Source of the DNA: Chroococcus sp. FPU101
GTDB taxonomy: Bacteria; Cyanobacteriota; Cyanobacteriia; Cyanobacteriales; Microcystaceae
NCBI RefSeq assembly: GCF_017312365.1
Contig: NZ_BLJI01000003.1
Location: 1-64,000 of the forward strand
Length of the DNA: 64,000 nucleotides
Reading direction: 5' to 3'
Shown in pieces: positions 42,717 to 53,420 of the stretch. Below the pieces are notes generated by a model. It saw only the letters and a program-made list of their open reading frames with translations, did not search any database and was not told the DNA's origin. How positions within the stretch are numbered: the first letter of the stretch is position 1; each line of letters begins with the position of its first letter. The position numbers and the translations under genes were made by a program.

Positions 42717-42825
42717 AAAGCTATAATGCGGGTGACAGATGAACAACATTGCTTATGATAGAGCGCAGAAGCTCGTAAATCTGATAAGCTTCAATCTGTA
42801 ATCTAATTAATTTTAAAGATTTTTC

Positions 42826-43575
42826 TTGATTTTAGAAAAGCTTGGTTACTATTGGTTGGCATTTTTTGGGATCATTCTCATCCGCTATTTTCTCATTGCT
42901 GGAGGAGTGTATTGGTTCTTCTATTCTGATATGGGAAAGCCCTATATCAAAAAGAATTTACGCTCTTTGCCCCCAAAATGGAAGTCAATGCGACACGATA
43001 TTAAACTAGCGATTTTATCTGCGGTGTTTTTTTCCTTTTGCGCTGCCCTTATTCTCTCAGGATACGATTCGGGGTTGACACGTTTGTACTCTTCTTTCAC
43101 TCAATACGGTCTATGGTATATCGGATTTAGTTTTGTGGCGATCCTCATCCTTCAAGATGGATATTTTTATATAATTCATCGGACATTCCATAATCCATTA
43201 TTGTTTAAATGGCTACATCATGGCCATCATCGCTCGCTTGAACCGACTCCTTGGACATCTTTTGCCTTTGATTTACCCGAAGCAATTTTTCAGGGATTTT
43301 TCTTTATCGGAATTGTTTTTTTAATTCCTCTCCATTTCATCACATTAATTGCTTTACTGATGACAATGACCATTTGGGCGGTTGTAACCCATCTCGGTAT
43401 TGATCCCTTTCCCCGTTCATTGATGCGTGACTGGTTGAGTAAATGGTTGATTGGCCCTACGCATCATTCGATTCATCATCGTAAATATCGGGTACATTAT
43501 GGGCTGTATTTTACGTTTTGGGATAAACTACTAGGAACTCACGATCCAAGCTATGAACAAGAATTCCTAGACTAA
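42826..43575 (+). CDS. Sterol desaturase/fatty acid hydroxylase family membrane protein
   Basis: 249 residues from a TTG start; no better ATG is in frame. About five hydrophobic segments are seen. The di-iron histidine clusters of this superfamily are present: HRTFH, HHGHH and HHSIHH. It probably oxidises a lipid or carotenoid in the membrane (the superfamily includes carotenoid hydroxylases/ketolases and alkane enzymes). The substrate is not inferable from sequence. It is followed 48 nt later by a DUF2721 gene in the same direction. Confidence 0.85.
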   Translation: MILEKLGYYWLAFFGIILIRYFLIAGGVYWFFYSDMGKPYIKKNLRSLPPKWKSMRHDIKLAILSAVFFSFCAALILSGYDSGLTRLYSSFTQYGLWYIGFSFVAILILQDGYFYIIHRTFHNPLLFKWLHHGHHRSLEPTPWTSFAFDLPEAIFQGFFFIGIVFLIPLHFITLIALLMTMTIWAVVTHLGIDPFPRSLMRDWLSKWLIGPTHHSIHHRKYRVHYGLYFTFWDKLLGTHDPSYEQEFLD

Positions 43576-43623
43576 AAAGTAGATTTAGCTAAAATTAGGA
43601 TTTGATTGTAGTTAAAAAAAATC

Positions 43624-44025
43624 ATGTCACGGTTAGCTGATCTCTCGCTCACAACTCCAGCCTTACTATTTCCTGCGATCTCGCTGTTATTGCTGGCTTA
43701 TACGAATCGATTTTTAGTAATAGCGCAATTAATTCGAGAATTAAATAGACGTTCTAAAGATGTCGAACCAGACTTGACTCGCCGACAAATCCGTAATTTA
43801 AAAAAAAGAGTTCAACTGATTAAATGGATGCAGTTTTATGGCGCACTCGGTTTTCTGTTGTGTACGTTTTCGATGGCTTGTCTCTTTTTTACTTATCCTA
43901 GATGGGGTGAAATTGCCTTCGGGATCAGTTTAATGGCGATGGTCATTTCTTTAGTGCTTTCGTTATATGAAATTTCCATCTCAGTGAATGCCCTCAATAT
44001 CGAATTAGAACACATGGAACGGTGA
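43624..44025 (+). CDS. DUF2721 family membrane protein
   Basis: 133 residues with three hydrophobic segments (LLFPAISLLLLAY; FYGALGFLLCTFSMACLFF; GEIAFGISLMAMVISLVLSL). Between the first and second is a charged loop, LIRELNRRSKDVEPDLTRRQ. The arrangement TPALLFPAISLLLLAYTNRF fits DUF2721. Function unknown. It lies downstream of the hydroxylase gene and converges on clpC, with a hairpin between. Confidence 0.8.
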   Translation: MSRLADLSLTTPALLFPAISLLLLAYTNRFLVIAQLIRELNRRSKDVEPDLTRRQIRNLKKRVQLIKWMQFYGALGFLLCTFSMACLFFTYPRWGEIAFGISLMAMVISLVLSLYEISISVNALNIELEHMER

Positions 44026-44031
44026 AAAAAA

Positions 44032-44053
44032 TCCCCCCTGATATCAGGAGGGA
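44032..44053 (-). terminator. Terminator of clpC
   Basis: TCCCTCCTGAT pairs with ATCAGGGGGGA on the minus strand (one G-U pair), followed by a run of seven T residues (A run 44024-44031 on plus). It lies about 25 nt past the clpC stop codon. Confidence 0.88.
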
Positions 44054-44076
44054 ACGAAAAATATTAAATCAAGAAT

Positions 44077-46548
44077 CTATTCAGAGGCAGAGGTTAGTAA
44101 TTCGGCTTCTTTGTAAGCTGGTAAAACCTTCACTTTACCTTCTTCATCAATATCAATTTTGGCTGTATCACCTTCTTTCAAGCGACCTGAAAGAATTTCT
44201 TCAGCCATGACATCTTCGAGAAGACGCATAATCGCCCGACGTAAAGGACGCGCACCGTAAGAGGGGTTATATCCTTCTTCAACTAAGCGTTCTTTAAATT
44301 TGTCGGTGACGGTTAAAGTAATTTGCTGTTCGGTTAGACGTGAGAAGACCTCTTTGAGCAAGATTTCCGAGATTTCTTTGACTTCATCTTTATTGAGTTG
44401 ACGGAAGACAATGATCTCATCAAGTCGGTTGAGGAATTCTGGACGGAAGTATTGTTTGAGTTCTTCATTAACTAGAGAACGAATACGATTGTATTGGGCT
44501 TCGCTTTCATCGACTCCACCAAACTCAAAACCAATTCCACCGCCACCTTTTTCGATGACCTTAGAACCGATGTTTGAAGTCATGATCAACAGGGTATTCT
44601 TAAAGTCCACTGTCCGACCCTTAGCATCAGTCAAACGACCATCTTCCAAGATTTGCAGCAACATATTAAACACATCTGGGTGTGCTTTTTCGATCTCATC
44701 AAAGAGAACCACCGTATAAGGACGACGGCGAACGGCTTCGGTTAATTGTCCCCCTTCGTTGTAACCGACATACCCAGGAGGAGAACCAATCAATTTAGAA
44801 ACCGTATGACGTTCCATATATTCCGACATATCCAGACGGATCATCGCATCTTCCGAACCGAAGAAATAAGCCGCGAGTGCTTTGGTTAACTCGGTTTTCC
44901 CGACACCAGTGGGGCCAGAGAAGATAAATGATGCGATCGGACGGTTGGGGTTTTTCAGTCCCACTCTAGCCCGACGAATCGCACGAGAGACGGCTTTTAC
45001 TGCGTCTTCTTGACCGATTAATCTTTGATGCAGGGTATCTTCCATGTGCATCAATTTCTCGGATTCGGTTTCAGTCAGTTTATTGACGGGAACCCCAGTC
45101 CAAGAGGCGACAATATGGGCAATTTCTTCGGCGCTGACGACTGGATCGACGGTTTCGCCTTCAGTTTTCTTAGCAGAAGCAATTGACTGAATTTGTTCTC
45201 TAAGTTCAATTTCACGATCTCTAAGTTCTCCCGCTTTTTCAAAATCTTGGGAACGAACCGAGTCATCTTTTTGTTTCAAGATGCCTTTAAGTTCTTTTTC
45301 GAGTTCTTTCGCGGCTGGAGGCAGTTGAGAATTGAGCAAACGAACACGAGAACCTGCTTCATCAATCAAGTCTATAGCCTTATCGGGGAGGAAGCGATCG
45401 CTAATATACCGATCCGATAATTTCGCCGCCGCCACGAGTGCCTCATCTAAAATTTTCAGTTTGTGATGTTGTTCGTAGCGTTCACGTAAACCATAGAGAA
45501 TTTCAATCGTTTCATCAACTGAGGGTTCACCGACCATTACAGGTTGAAAACGTCGTTCTAGTGCAGCATCTCGTTCGATGTGCTTGCGGTATTCATCGAG
45601 AGTCGTCGCACCGATACACTGTAATTCACCACGAGCTAAAGCGGGTTTGAGGATATTCGCGGCATCGATCGCCCCTTCGGCTGCCCCCGCCCCTATCAGG
45701 GTATGAACCTCATCAATGACGAGAATGACATTACCCGCCGTGCGAATTTCATCCATGATTTTTTTGAGGCGTTCTTCAAATTCACCCCGATACTTGGTTC
45801 CTGCTACCAGTAAACCAATATCTAGCGTCACCACCCGTTTATCTTCGAGGATGTCGGGAATATCTTTTGTCGAAATGCGTTGGGCCAATCCTTCAGCGAT
45901 CGCTGTTTTTCCGACACCCGGTTCACCGATCAAAACGGGGTTATTTTTGGTGCGTCGTCCCAAGATTTGGATGACACGCTCAATTTCTTTCTGTCGTCCT
46001 ACAACGGGGTCGAGTTTGCGTTCAACCGCCAACTGAGTGAGATTTGTACCAAATTCATCAAGGGTTGGGGTTTTCGTGCGTCCTGTGGCGGTACTTCCTG
46101 CTGCGACTTCGGCGGTTTCTCCGAGCATCCGAATCACTTGAGTGCGGACTTTAGAGAGGTCTACACCTAGATTTTCTAAAACTCGTGCCGCGACCCCTTC
46201 CCCTTCTCGAATCAAACCTAATAATAGGTGTTCTGTGCCGATGTAATTGTGTCCTAGCTGACGTGCCTCTTCAAGTGACAGTTCTAGAACCCGTTTGGCT
46301 CTGGGGGTAAAGGGAATTTCTACAGCAACGAAACCTGAGCCACGGCCGATGATTTTTTCGACTTCAATGCGAGCATCTTTTAGATTCACTCCCATTGATT
46401 TGAGAACCTTGGCTGCGACACCCGTTCCCTCGCCGATTAAACCGAGTAAGATCTGCTCTGTTCCTACGAAGTTGTGGCCCAAACGACGGGCTTCTTCTTG
46501 GGCAAGCATGATTACTTTTATGGCTTTTTCTGTAAAGCGTTCAAACAT
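44077..46548 (-). CDS. clpC: ATP-dependent Clp protease ATP-binding subunit ClpC
   Basis: 823 residues. It unfolds proteins and feeds them to ClpP. The N-domain consists of two repeats ([20 protein letters not shown]...; [15 protein letters not shown]). The first AAA+ module has Walker A GEPGVGKT and Walker [14 protein letters not shown]-type coiled middle domain follows ([20 protein letters not shown]). The second AAA+ module has [10 protein letters not shown] and [20 protein letters not shown] is near the ClpP-docking loop. GGAGACAGG precedes the ATG. The gene is full length and standard. Confidence 0.97.
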   Translation of the reverse strand: MFERFTEKAIKVIMLAQEEARRLGHNFVGTEQILLGLIGEGTGVAAKVLKSMGVNLKDARIEVEKIIGRGSGFVAVEIPFTPRAKRVLELSLEEARQLGHNYIGTEHLLLGLIREGEGVAARVLENLGVDLSKVRTQVIRMLGETAEVAAGSTATGRTKTPTLDEFGTNLTQLAVERKLDPVVGRQKEIERVIQILGRRTKNNPVLIGEPGVGKTAIAEGLAQRISTKDIPDILEDKRVVTLDIGLLVAGTKYRGEFEERLKKIMDEIRTAGNVILVIDEVHTLIGAGAAEGAIDAANILKPALARGELQCIGATTLDEYRKHIERDAALERRFQPVMVGEPSVDETIEILYGLRERYEQHHKLKILDEALVAAAKLSDRYISDRFLPDKAIDLIDEAGSRVRLLNSQLPPAAKELEKELKGILKQKDDSVRSQDFEKAGELRDREIELREQIQSIASAKKTEGETVDPVVSAEEIAHIVASWTGVPVNKLTETESEKLMHMEDTLHQRLIGQEDAVKAVSRAIRRARVGLKNPNRPIASFIFSGPTGVGKTELTKALAAYFFGSEDAMIRLDMSEYMERHTVSKLIGSPPGYVGYNEGGQLTEAVRRRPYTVVLFDEIEKAHPDVFNMLLQILEDGRLTDAKGRTVDFKNTLLIMTSNIGSKVIEKGGGGIGFEFGGVDESEAQYNRIRSLVNEELKQYFRPEFLNRLDEIIVFRQLNKDEVKEISEILLKEVFSRLTEQQITLTVTDKFKERLVEEGYNPSYGARPLRRAIMRLLEDVMAEEILSGRLKEGDTAKIDIDEEGKVKVLPAYKEAELLTSASE

Positions 46549-46657
46549 AGCCTGTCTCCATCATCTGCTGCTGATCCCTAGTATGCTGATTTTAGCACAG
46601 GCATATAGGCTAACTGCCGTATACCGTACAGCAGAAATTTTTTTTCTTTATGAGGAT

Positions 46658-47521
46658 TTAATTTAGTTTTAAATGTTTTTTCAAAGATTGCCGCATTATC
46701 TCTATCGGAGGCTTCTTTTTTGTCCAAATTTCGAGGGCAATTGCACCTTGCTGCAATAGCATTTCTAAACCGTCTATTATTATAGCACCTTTTTGTCGAG
46801 CTTGGGCTAAAAATTGCGTGGGATTAGGAGTATAAATTAAATCATATGCGATCGCACCTGTTGCTAATTTCTCTAAAACCCTTAATTCTACAGGAGATTC
46901 ATCGGTTTTTGGGTACATTCCGACTGGAGTAGTATTGACTAATAGTTGAGTTTGTGGTATGAGTTCTGGTAATTGGTCTGGTGTAAAAATATTAACTTTA
47001 CTGGATAAATTAGCCCAACTGTTTTGAAATTCAGCTAATTTTTGAAGGTTTCGCCCGACAATATGAATTTCTGGGCATCCTAACTCAACACAACCAACTA
47101 CAACGGCTCTGGCTGCTCCACCATTGCCTAAAATAATCGGTGTAATTTGGCTCCAATCGTGGGATAACGTTTTTAAGGGTGCGAGAAAACCTGCAACATC
47201 AGTATTTGTTCCTTTCCATCCCGTCTCAGTGTGCCATACCGTATTAACCGCACCGACTAATTTAGCCGTTTTCGTAATTTCACAGAGTAAGGGCATAATT
47301 TCTAGTTTATGGGGAATCGTCACACTAAATCCTTTAACCCCAATCGTTTCAAATCCTGCGATCGCTGTTTTTAAATCTTTGGCTTTAATCGAAAATGGAA
47401 CATAAACATAATTCTCACCCATCTCTTGTAATGCCGCATTGTGCATCACAGGTGAGAGAGAATGTTTAATCGGATCTCCAATTACGCCTAAAAGTTGTGT
47501 GGTTCCTGTTATATACGTCAT
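46658..47521 (-). CDS. aroE: Shikimate dehydrogenase (NADP+)
   Basis: 287 residues. It reduces 3-dehydroshikimate in aromatic amino acid synthesis. The shikimate-binding SLSPVMHNAAL and GFSVTIPHK (catalytic Lys) are at the N-terminus, followed by NTDVAGF with the catalytic Asp. The NADP fold has ILGNGGAARAVV. The C-terminal segment DGLEMLLQQGAIALEIW is conserved. A single gene, about 60 bp downstream of rsmI on the same strand. Confidence 0.95.
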   Translation of the reverse strand: MTYITGTTQLLGVIGDPIKHSLSPVMHNAALQEMGENYVYVPFSIKAKDLKTAIAGFETIGVKGFSVTIPHKLEIMPLLCEITKTAKLVGAVNTVWHTETGWKGTNTDVAGFLAPLKTLSHDWSQITPIILGNGGAARAVVVGCVELGCPEIHIVGRNLQKLAEFQNSWANLSSKVNIFTPDQLPELIPQTQLLVNTTPVGMYPKTDESPVELRVLEKLATGAIAYDLIYTPNPTQFLAQARQKGAIIIDGLEMLLQQGAIALEIWTKKKPPIEIMRQSLKKHLKLN

Positions 47522-47583
47522 CTAAACTGATTATTTTCCTAATTTTGTTGCCTTAATATCTAGCCTATTGAATTTAGATCAAC

Positions 47584-48426
47584 TTAATCTTCTATTTCTA
47601 AGGCAAGTTGATAAATTTGACGACGGGATAAATGACTGGTCTCTGCTAGATGACGACTTGCTTGTGAACGTGTCATCCCTTGATTCATTAATTTATATAA
47701 TTCTTGTTTTAACTGTGCTTCGGATAATTCTGGAATTTCAGTTAAACTGGCACCAGCTACTACTAAGGTATATTCTCCTTTGGGTTGTTCTGAAGTATAA
47801 AGTACGATCGCATCTTTGATCGTTCCTCGCCAAATTTCCTCATAAAGTTTTGTTAACTCTCTGGCTAAAACAATCATACGGTTTTCGCCAAAATACTCGT
47901 TAAAGTCTTCTAGTGTTTCAACAATTCGATGAGGAGCTTCATAAAAAATCAGTGTACGATTTTCTAACTTTAATGTCTCTAGTCTTTCACGTCGTTCTTT
48001 GGTTTTAGTGGGCAAAAAACCCTCAAAACAAAATCTTTCTGTGGATAAACCCGATACAGCTAATGCGGTAATGGCTGCGGTGACACCAGGAATGGGAATC
48101 ACTAAAATCTGATGTTCATGACAAGCTTTCACTAAATCATAACCTGGATCGGAAATGCTCGGCATTCCTGCATCGGTAACTAAAGCAAGATTTTTTCCTT
48201 GTTTAAGTTCTAGGAGTAAATCTATCTCACGCTCAAAGCGATTATGTTGATGATAGCTAATTGCAGGGGTAGTAATTTGAAAGTGTTGTAGTAATTTACC
48301 TGTATGTCGAGTATCTTCGGCTGCAATTAGATCAACATTTTTTAGAATGCGAACTGCCCGAAACGTCATGTCTTCTAAATTGCCGATTGGTGTTCCGACT
48401 AGATAAAGTATACCCTGTTGACTCAT
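47584..48426 (-). CDS. rsmI: 16S rRNA (cytidine-1402-2'-O)-methyltransferase
   Basis: 280 residues. It methylates the 2'-OH of C1402 in the decoding centre. The tetrapyrrole-methylase-like fold shows LYLVGTPIGNLEDMTFRA at the start, then AEDTRHTGKLL, VTDAGMPSISDPG, PGVTAAITALAVSGL and FYEAPHRIVETL. The C-terminal tail (SQASRHLAETSHLSRRQIYQ) is the usual helical domain. Upstream of aroE, same strand. Confidence 0.95.
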   Translation of the reverse strand: MSQQGILYLVGTPIGNLEDMTFRAVRILKNVDLIAAEDTRHTGKLLQHFQITTPAISYHQHNRFEREIDLLLELKQGKNLALVTDAGMPSISDPGYDLVKACHEHQILVIPIPGVTAAITALAVSGLSTERFCFEGFLPTKTKERRERLETLKLENRTLIFYEAPHRIVETLEDFNEYFGENRMIVLARELTKLYEEIWRGTIKDAIVLYTSEQPKGEYTLVVAGASLTEIPELSEAQLKQELYKLMNQGMTRSQASRHLAETSHLSRRQIYQLALEIED

Positions 48427-48548
48427 TTTTAACTAAAATATTACTCATTTCATCATACACAGATCATTGAGCCGTGAAATGTAACTGTTTGCTGTGACGA
48501 CCCTTGATCGGGAATAATTAGAGATAGATCGTATTCGCTGCGTTATTT

Positions 48549-49256
48549 ATGAATCAAAATCAGGTTTCCGCTTCAGACGTGCAAGCTATTTTTAATCGAC
48601 TCGCTCCGATGTATGATGAACTCAATCAATCTCTTAGTTTTGGACTTCATCGCGTCTGGAAGTTAATGACGGTGAAATGGTGTCAACCCAAAGCGGGGGA
48701 TTTGGGGTTAGATGTCTGCTGTGGTACAGGTGATCTAGCTCAACGATTAGCCCAACGAGTCGGAAAAACAGGCAAAGTGATCGGATTAGATTTTTCAGCC
48801 GAATTATTAGCGATCGCCAAACAACGAGCTACACAAAATACCCCCCATCTTCCCTTAGAATGGATAGAAGGAGATGCCCTTAATTTGCCCTTCGATGCTC
48901 AAACTTTTGATTGTGCTACGATGGGTTATGGACTAAGAAATGTGATTGATATTCCTCAAAGTTTAAAAGAGTTATATCGAGTTCTTAAACCAAGTGCAAA
49001 AGTGGCTATTCTTGATTTCCATCGTCCTAATCAACCTTTAATCCGTAGTTTCCAACAATGGTATCTCGATCAAATCGTTGTAAAAGAAGCGAAACGCTTT
49101 GATTTAACTGATGAGTACGCCTATATTAGTCCTAGTGTCGATCATTTTCCCATCGGGACTGAACAAATTAAATTAGGATATCAAGTTAAATTTTCCCATG
49201 CGGTTCATTATCCCCTAGCAAGTGGATTAATGGGCGTATTAGTGCTGACTAAATAG
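48549..49256 (+). CDS. menG: UbiE/MenG-type quinone methyltransferase
   Basis: 235 residues. In cyanobacteria this enzyme methylates the naphthoquinone ring of demethylphylloquinone (menaquinone route) for photosystem I. Family motifs are [35 protein letters not shown] (SAM motif I), [20 protein letters not shown] and [25 protein letters not shown] closes the protein. The DUF445 gene follows 10 nt later on the same strand. Confidence 0.9.
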   Translation: MNQNQVSASDVQAIFNRLAPMYDELNQSLSFGLHRVWKLMTVKWCQPKAGDLGLDVCCGTGDLAQRLAQRVGKTGKVIGLDFSAELLAIAKQRATQNTPHLPLEWIEGDALNLPFDAQTFDCATMGYGLRNVIDIPQSLKELYRVLKPSAKVAILDFHRPNQPLIRSFQQWYLDQIVVKEAKRFDLTDEYAYISPSVDHFPIGTEQIKLGYQVKFSHAVHYPLASGLMGVLVLTK

Positions 49257-49266
49257 TTTTGATTTT

Positions 49267-50508
49267 TTGTTGACAACCTTGGAATTTTCAACTGTTTGGA
49301 CTCTTATTGTTCCACCCGTCGCTGGAGCGATTATTGGATACTTTACCAATGATATCGCCATCCAGATGCTCTTTCGTCCGTACCGAGCCATTTATTTCGG
49401 TAAGCGTCGTCTTCCTTTCACACCTGGTTTAATTCCCCGAAACCAAGAACGTTTAGCGCAACGGGTTTCGGATACTATTATGAGTTCTTTGTTAACTCCC
49501 GAAGAACTGCAAAGACTTGCTAAACGACTATTAGAAACCGAACGAGTTCAAAATACGATTCTTTGGCTATTACAATTAGCAATTAGTAAAATTCGTGCCG
49601 ATAAAGACCAAAAAACCGCAAAAATACTATCTCATATTCTCAGAGATTTATTTGGTGAGTCTTTACCCCGACTTTTGAAAGTATTAGCCCGACGAGAAGA
49701 TTTTTTAGAAACTCAACTCAATCAAATATTCGATCAAATTGTTCTTGATTTTCGTTTAACAGATAATCAAGCGCGTCAGTTTTCTGACTGGTTATTAGAA
49801 ACGGTGATCCCTCCAGATATAATTCGTCAATTACTGATTGATTTTTTAACGGATCGAAATATACAAGTTATTGATGAAGGTTTCCGCGAAAAAACCAGTG
49901 GAACCTATTGGGTTGTTGCTAATTTATTTGGTGTAAAAAATGCTTTACAGCGTTTAAGAAGTTTCTGTTTAGATGAAAAAGACATAGCTAATACTCGTTT
50001 AAAAGAGCTATTCCTATCTCTTGAAATTCGCAACCGCTTACGAATTTGGTTACAAAATCTATCTTTAGAAAATTTACCGATTTCAACGGTTCGTCAACTG
50101 CGAAAAACGACTAGAGATACAGTCAGAAATTATATTCAAGATAATGGAGCGCAATTTATCGAAGATTTTGGTCAGTCAATTGATTGGGATAAAATCGCTG
50201 TTGTAATTATTAATCGTCTCCAAGATTCTCCAGTTTTGACCAGTTCTTTAGAAGTTATTAGTCAAGAACTTGCTTTAATTCTAGAACGGTATTTAGAAGA
50301 AGATTTAGAAAGACTTGTGGCTCAAGCTATTCCGATTTTATCAATCGATCAAGTAATTATTGAACGGGTTAAAACAACTTCTCCTGTTGAATTAGAAAAT
50401 GCGATTAATGGCATTGTTAAAAGTGAACTGCAAGCAATTGTTAATTTAGGAGGAGTACTAGGTTTTTTGGTAGGAATTATCCAAACGATTATTTTATTTT
50501 TCTCCTAA
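49267..50508 (+). CDS. DUF445 family membrane protein
   Basis: 413 residues from a TTG; two TTG codons stand side by side and no ATG is in frame nearby. N-terminal helix with [20 protein letters not shown], then [20 protein letters not shown]-type residues, a hallmark of this family. A long helical domain (about 75-380) follows, with a final helix [19 protein letters not shown]. Function unknown; known examples are membrane proteins linked with cell-envelope stress. It follows menG by 10 nt, so they are probably co-transcribed. Confidence 0.83.
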   Translation: MLTTLEFSTVWTLIVPPVAGAIIGYFTNDIAIQMLFRPYRAIYFGKRRLPFTPGLIPRNQERLAQRVSDTIMSSLLTPEELQRLAKRLLETERVQNTILWLLQLAISKIRADKDQKTAKILSHILRDLFGESLPRLLKVLARREDFLETQLNQIFDQIVLDFRLTDNQARQFSDWLLETVIPPDIIRQLLIDFLTDRNIQVIDEGFREKTSGTYWVVANLFGVKNALQRLRSFCLDEKDIANTRLKELFLSLEIRNRLRIWLQNLSLENLPISTVRQLRKTTRDTVRNYIQDNGAQFIEDFGQSIDWDKIAVVIINRLQDSPVLTSSLEVISQELALILERYLEEDLERLVAQAIPILSIDQVIIERVKTTSPVELENAINGIVKSELQAIVNLGGVLGFLVGIIQTIILFFS

Positions 50509-50713
50509 AAGCTTTCTTGATATTATTTTTAACGTATTCGCATAAAAATCTCAAATACCTGATCTACCCAAGTTTTTTACTTTTTATTTATATGATTAAT
50601 AAAATATCTAAAATTAGTTTCCACAAAAAACGTTTTATTGTAGCTCAAGCATCATTTTTATTTGGTAATTTTTAAGCAGAATCAGCCAGATAAAAACCAC
50701 AAGAAAATAATTT

Positions 50714-50739
50714 AGGTCAGGCTTGAAACGGTCTGACCT
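50714..50739. terminator. Bidirectional terminator between DUF445 and ubiA genes
   Basis: AGGTCAG (50714-50720) pairs with CTGACCT (50733-50739), with short T and A tracts on either side. It is between converging genes, 9 nt from the ubiA stop codon. Confidence 0.7.
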
Positions 50740-50748
50740 TTTAAATGA

Positions 50749-51630
50749 TTAAATAAATTGACCTAAAATGATGCCACTGAGTAAAATAAAACCTAACCAG
50801 ACATTTTGAGCGAAAATCTCCCCATAAGCCGCTTTTTCAATGTTTTGCTGACGTAAACGAAGATAATGTACAACCCATCCCATAACCGTAATCGTCCAAG
50901 CGAACCAAAATGGCCAAGATAATTCCATTTCTACACCAAAACCCGCTAATAATCCCGAAGCGATCGCCAAAAACACTCCAACCGCCTCCGCAGCATAGTT
51001 ACCAAAAAAGATTGCACTCGAATTAATGCCGACTTTTAAATCATCTTCTCGATCTGACATGGCGTACACTGTATCAAAACCGAGAGTCCAAGCAACGGTT
51101 GCCCCCCAAAGTAACCAAGTTGCGGGGGTTAAAGAAGCGGTTACCGCACTCCAACTAATTAAAACCGCAAAACCCCAGGCTATGGATAACACTAACTGGG
51201 GAATAGGAAAAAACCGTTTAGCCAAAGGATAACAGACAATAACAGGAACAGCCGCCACACAGAGCCAAAAACTCAGGGAATTTAGATATAAGGCCAAAAC
51301 CGCAGCGCAAACCAAAGCAATTAGCGCGATAATAATAGCAACTCTAACTGACAAAGCACGTGATGCTAGAGGACGGTTACGGGTTCGTTCAACTTGCGGA
51401 TCAATGTCTCGATCCCACAAATCATTAATTACACATCCTGCCGCGCTTGTGGTCAGACTTCCGAGTATAATAACACCGACAAGGGGTAACGGGGGATAAC
51501 CCTGTGCCGCACTAAAAACCGCCCACAAAGCCGGAATCATTAAAATTAAACGTCCGGCGGGTTTATTCCAACGCAATAAGCGAAAAAGGGTTAACCAGGT
51601 TGGCTCTTGAATTGGCTGAGTTTGGGTCAT
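50749..51630 (-). CDS. ubiA: UbiA-type prenyltransferase (4-hydroxybenzoate solanesyltransferase)
   Basis: 293 residues with about nine membrane helices. Prenyl-diphosphate-binding aspartate motifs are NDLWDRDID and SDREDD, standard for UbiA. In cyanobacteria the Slr0926-type enzyme attaches solanesyl (C45) to 4-hydroxybenzoate on the way to plastoquinone-9. The start (PTWLTLFRLLRWNKPAGRLI) matches that group. No other quinone gene is adjacent, though menG is nearby at 48.5 kb. It is divergent from ppx. Confidence 0.9.
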   Translation of the reverse strand: MTQTQPIQEPTWLTLFRLLRWNKPAGRLILMIPALWAVFSAAQGYPPLPLVGVIILGSLTTSAAGCVINDLWDRDIDPQVERTRNRPLASRALSVRVAIIIALIALVCAAVLALYLNSLSFWLCVAAVPVIVCYPLAKRFFPIPQLVLSIAWGFAVLISWSAVTASLTPATWLLWGATVAWTLGFDTVYAMSDREDDLKVGINSSAIFFGNYAAEAVGVFLAIASGLLAGFGVEMELSWPFWFAWTITVMGWVVHYLRLRQQNIEKAAYGEIFAQNVWLGFILLSGIILGQFI

Positions 51631-51685
51631 AGTTTGATAATGATCTTTTCAGTAAGGAAGGATTTGGAGGACACTAATAAATTTT

Positions 51686-53341
51686 ATGGTTAATTCTCTC
51701 AACCAAGTTACAACGAATGGGGCAAAACTGGCTAGTCTTGATTCTGCAACGCCTTGTATTCTCGCCGCGATCGATATTGGTACGAACTCCGTTCACATGG
51801 TTGTGGTTCGGATCGATCCCTCTTTGAGCGCGTTTACTATTATTGCCCGCGAAAAAGATACCGTTAGATTAGGGGATCGTTGCCCTGATGGTCGATTATC
51901 AGAAGAAGCAATGACAAGAGCGATCGCAGCCCTTAAACGATGTAAGGATCTAGCCCTCAGTTTAAATGCTAAAGCGATCATTGCTGTTGCGACCAGTGCT
52001 ACTAGAGAAGCATCAAACGGACAGAAATTTCTTCAACAAATAGAATCAGAAGTTGGAATTTTTGTCAACCTTATTTCAGGACTCGAAGAAGCCCGACGCA
52101 TTTACCTCGGTGTCCTCTCAGGGATGGACTTCCAAAATCAACCCCATATCATTATTGATATTGGTGGGGGTTCAACAGAAATCATTTTAGGTGATAGTCA
52201 TGACTCCCGTTTTGTAAGTAGTACAAAAGTTGGTGCAGTTCGTCTAACTCAAGATTTGATCACTACTGATCCGATCAGTCCGACTGAATTTGCTGTCCTT
52301 AAAGCCTATGTCAGAGGAATGTTAGAGCGTCCCATTGAAGAAATGCGCCTCTATCTTAAACCCGACGAAGAATTACGACTGATTGGTACATCAGGGACTA
52401 TTGAAACCCTTGCAGTAATTAATGCTTTAGAAAAATTTGGTGAGGTTCCAAGTCCTCTTAACGGCTATCAATTAACCCGCAAAGAGATCAAAGATTACGT
52501 TAAACGTTTTTCGACTCTCAACTATGAGCAACGAATGGCAATACCTGGGATGTCCGATAAACGGGCTGAAATTATTCTCGCGGGTTCAGTGGTGTTGCTA
52601 GAAGCCATGACTCGGCTTAATCTCGATAAAATTACTTTGTGTGAACGTGCTTTACGAGAAGGGGTAATTCTAGATTGGATGTTAACACACGGCTATATTG
52701 AAGATCGTTTAAGATATCAAAGCGAAATTCGAGAACGTAGTGCGATTAAGATTGCTAAAAAATATGGTGTCAATCTAGAATCGAGTCAACGGGTGGCTCA
52801 GTTTGCTAAAGTCATTTTTGACCAAACGCAAAACGTCCTACATTCTTGGAGTGATGCAGAGTGGGAATTACTTTGGGCTGCTTCTATCCTACATAACTGT
52901 GGTAATTATGTTAGTCATTCGGCTCATCATAAGCATTCTTATTATTTAATCCGCAATTCAGAATTATTGGGCTATAGCGAGATTGAATTAGAAATTATTG
53001 CCAATTTAGCTCGTTATCACCGTAAGAATAAGCCCAAAAAGAAACACGACGAATACATCAGGCTACCTGAACAGTATCAAATAATAGTTAGACAATTGAG
53101 TGCAATGCTTCGTCTTGCAGCAGCACTTGATCGTAGACAAATTGGGGCGATTTCTCATCTTGAATGTAAATACGACCCCGAATATCGTAAGCTACATATT
53201 CATCTGTTTCCCGCGAATCCTGAAGATGATTGTGCTTTGGAAATGTGGAGCTTTGATTACAAAAAAACCATTTTTGAAGAAGAATTTGGCGTTAAAGTCA
53301 TTACCACTTTAGCCTTTTTTCATTCTGGAATGACGAATTAA
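51686..53341 (+). CDS. ppx: Exopolyphosphatase (Ppx/GppA)
   Basis: 551 residues. It releases phosphate from inorganic polyphosphate chains. The ASKHA fold has AIDIGTNSVHMVVVRI near the N-terminus and a second phosphate loop IIIDIGGGSTEI. The second half has an HD-like domain with HNCGNYVSHSAHH and AAALDRRQIGAI. An extension of about 20 residues before AIDIGTN is normal in cyanobacteria. It is monocistronic, with a ribosome site about 14 nt before the ATG (GGAGGA). Confidence 0.94.
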   Translation: MVNSLNQVTTNGAKLASLDSATPCILAAIDIGTNSVHMVVVRIDPSLSAFTIIAREKDTVRLGDRCPDGRLSEEAMTRAIAALKRCKDLALSLNAKAIIAVATSATREASNGQKFLQQIESEVGIFVNLISGLEEARRIYLGVLSGMDFQNQPHIIIDIGGGSTEIILGDSHDSRFVSSTKVGAVRLTQDLITTDPISPTEFAVLKAYVRGMLERPIEEMRLYLKPDEELRLIGTSGTIETLAVINALEKFGEVPSPLNGYQLTRKEIKDYVKRFSTLNYEQRMAIPGMSDKRAEIILAGSVVLLEAMTRLNLDKITLCERALREGVILDWMLTHGYIEDRLRYQSEIRERSAIKIAKKYGVNLESSQRVAQFAKVIFDQTQNVLHSWSDAEWELLWAASILHNCGNYVSHSAHHKHSYYLIRNSELLGYSEIELEIIANLARYHRKNKPKKKHDEYIRLPEQYQIIVRQLSAMLRLAAALDRRQIGAISHLECKYDPEYRKLHIHLFPANPEDDCALEMWSFDYKKTIFEEEFGVKVITTLAFFHSGMTN

Positions 53342-53372
53342 AAATAAGGCTGATGTCTCCTAATAAGAAGCA

Positions 53373-53403
53373 AGTGTTATTAGCCAGCACGACTTCTAAC
53401 ACT
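53373..53403. terminator. Possible bidirectional terminator between ppx and the pentapeptide gene
   Basis: AGTGTTA (53373-53379) pairs with TAACACT (53397-53403) around a long loop, between convergent genes. No strong T tract follows, so this is tentative. Confidence 0.35.
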
Positions 53404-53420
53404 CGCTCTATTTATATCAT

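Noticed and set aside
50592-50675. 27-residue plus-strand frame in the DUF445-ubiA gap
   Set aside because: AT-rich, no ribosome site, and no known pattern; probably chance.
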